Program-made: the position numbers and the translations under genes
Part shown: positions 63,812 through 64,000 of the stretch, piece by piece
Position numbering within the stretch: position 1 is the first letter of the stretch
How the letters are laid out: each line of letters opens with the position of its first letter
Assembly (NCBI GenBank): GCA_031553775.1
Contig: JAVBLA010000013.1
Location: 36,831-100,830, forward strand
Reading direction: 5' to 3'
DNA from: JAISFI01 sp031553775
GTDB taxonomy: Bacteria > Bacteroidota > Bacteroidia > Bacteroidales > Azobacteroidaceae
DNA length: 64,000 bases
The notes under the pieces: model-generated
What the model was told of the DNA's origin: nothing
Databases searched by the model: none
The model's input: only the letters and a program-made list of their open reading frames with translations

Positions 63812-64000
63812 TCAAAGTAACGTTTCGTTCCACTCTTTCACTGTGATTTTACCGACAAGACCTTCTTTCACAAATGGGTCTTGTTTGATAAATTCCTCTG
63901 CACTCTCTTTATCCGTAAATACGCCCATAGAACCTCCGGCGGGATTTGTAAAAGGGCCTATGGCAATAATCTTCCCCTGTTTTGCAAATTCATCCACAAG
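63812..64000 (-). CDS. YciI-like protein, partial
   Basis: The last 62 codons of a gene whose start lies beyond the right edge. The sequence GKIIAIGPFTNPAGGSMGVF, then SAEEFIKQDPFVKEGLVGK and VKEWNETLL, is the C-terminal two thirds of the YCII fold (full proteins are about 95 residues). A Met near the edge is probably internal. YciI-like proteins are small ferredoxin-fold proteins of unclear function. Confidence 0.85.
   Translation of the reverse strand, partial: LVDEFAKQGKIIAIGPFTNPAGGSMGVFTDKESAEEFIKQDPFVKEGLVGKITVKEWNETLL

Overview
The window reads as a Bacteroidales (phylum Bacteroidota) chromosome. The support is SusC/SusD pairs, an ECF sigma/FecR regulator pair, type IX secretion (T9SS) C-terminal sorting domains, the Bacteroidota-restricted DUF4301 protein, GG-Bacteroidales RiPP genes, and promoters of the Bacteroidota form TTTG-N19-TAnnTTTG (seen clearly before tRNA-Ser and before the histidine kinase). 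I cannot name genus or species.

Layout. 1-658: N-terminal part of a Tat-type Gfo/Idh/MocA oxidoreductase that runs off the left edge. 864-7795: a metal-efflux operon on the minus strand (TolC-like protein, RND pump, adaptor, small His-rich lipoprotein) with a His/Cys-rich DUF6769-type protein upstream. 8017-17154: on the plus strand, a SusC-type beta barrel that lacks its plug, then an alpha-2-macroglobulin that carries a TonB plug, then a sulfatase. 17177-19053: a LytTR two-component system whose kinase has a His-rich periplasmic loop. 19293-33320: an N-glycan polysaccharide utilisation locus with GH85 endo-glycosidase, SusD, SusC, FecR and ECF sigma factor on the minus strand and a divergent GH92 alpha-mannosidase. 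33406-38803: housekeeping genes (RelA/SpoT homologue, DUF4301, CCA-type tRNA nucleotidyltransferase). 38907-45424: a worn region with a frameshifted IS982-type element, a T9SS PKD protein, two DUF4143 ATPases and gene remnants. 45616-56356: a RiPP/bacteriocin-type cluster. 56398-59527: a lipoprotein and malic enzyme. 59813-59897: tRNA-Ser(UGA), followed by the left end of an integrative element (integrase, ArdA, small cargo genes) that runs off the right edge.

How the genes work together. In the PUL, GH85 would cut the chitobiose core of N-glycans, the SusCD pair import the released glycan, and GH92 trim mannose; the sigma/FecR pair would switch the locus on through the STN domain of SusC. 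In the RiPP cluster a double-glycine leader peptide, a C39-peptidase ABC transporter and an HlyD adaptor provide cleavage and export. A VKOR-DsbA fusion and a TlpA lipoprotein would handle disulfides, and one GT4 and two GT32 glycosyltransferases suggest a glycosylated, disulfide-bonded product. No dehydratase accompanies the short LanC-like protein.

The two most unusual systems are (a) the split TonB-dependent transporter, with the plug moved into a thioester alpha-2-macroglobulin, and (b) the glycosylation/disulfide RiPP cluster. Everything here was read by eye; no database search or structure prediction was run.
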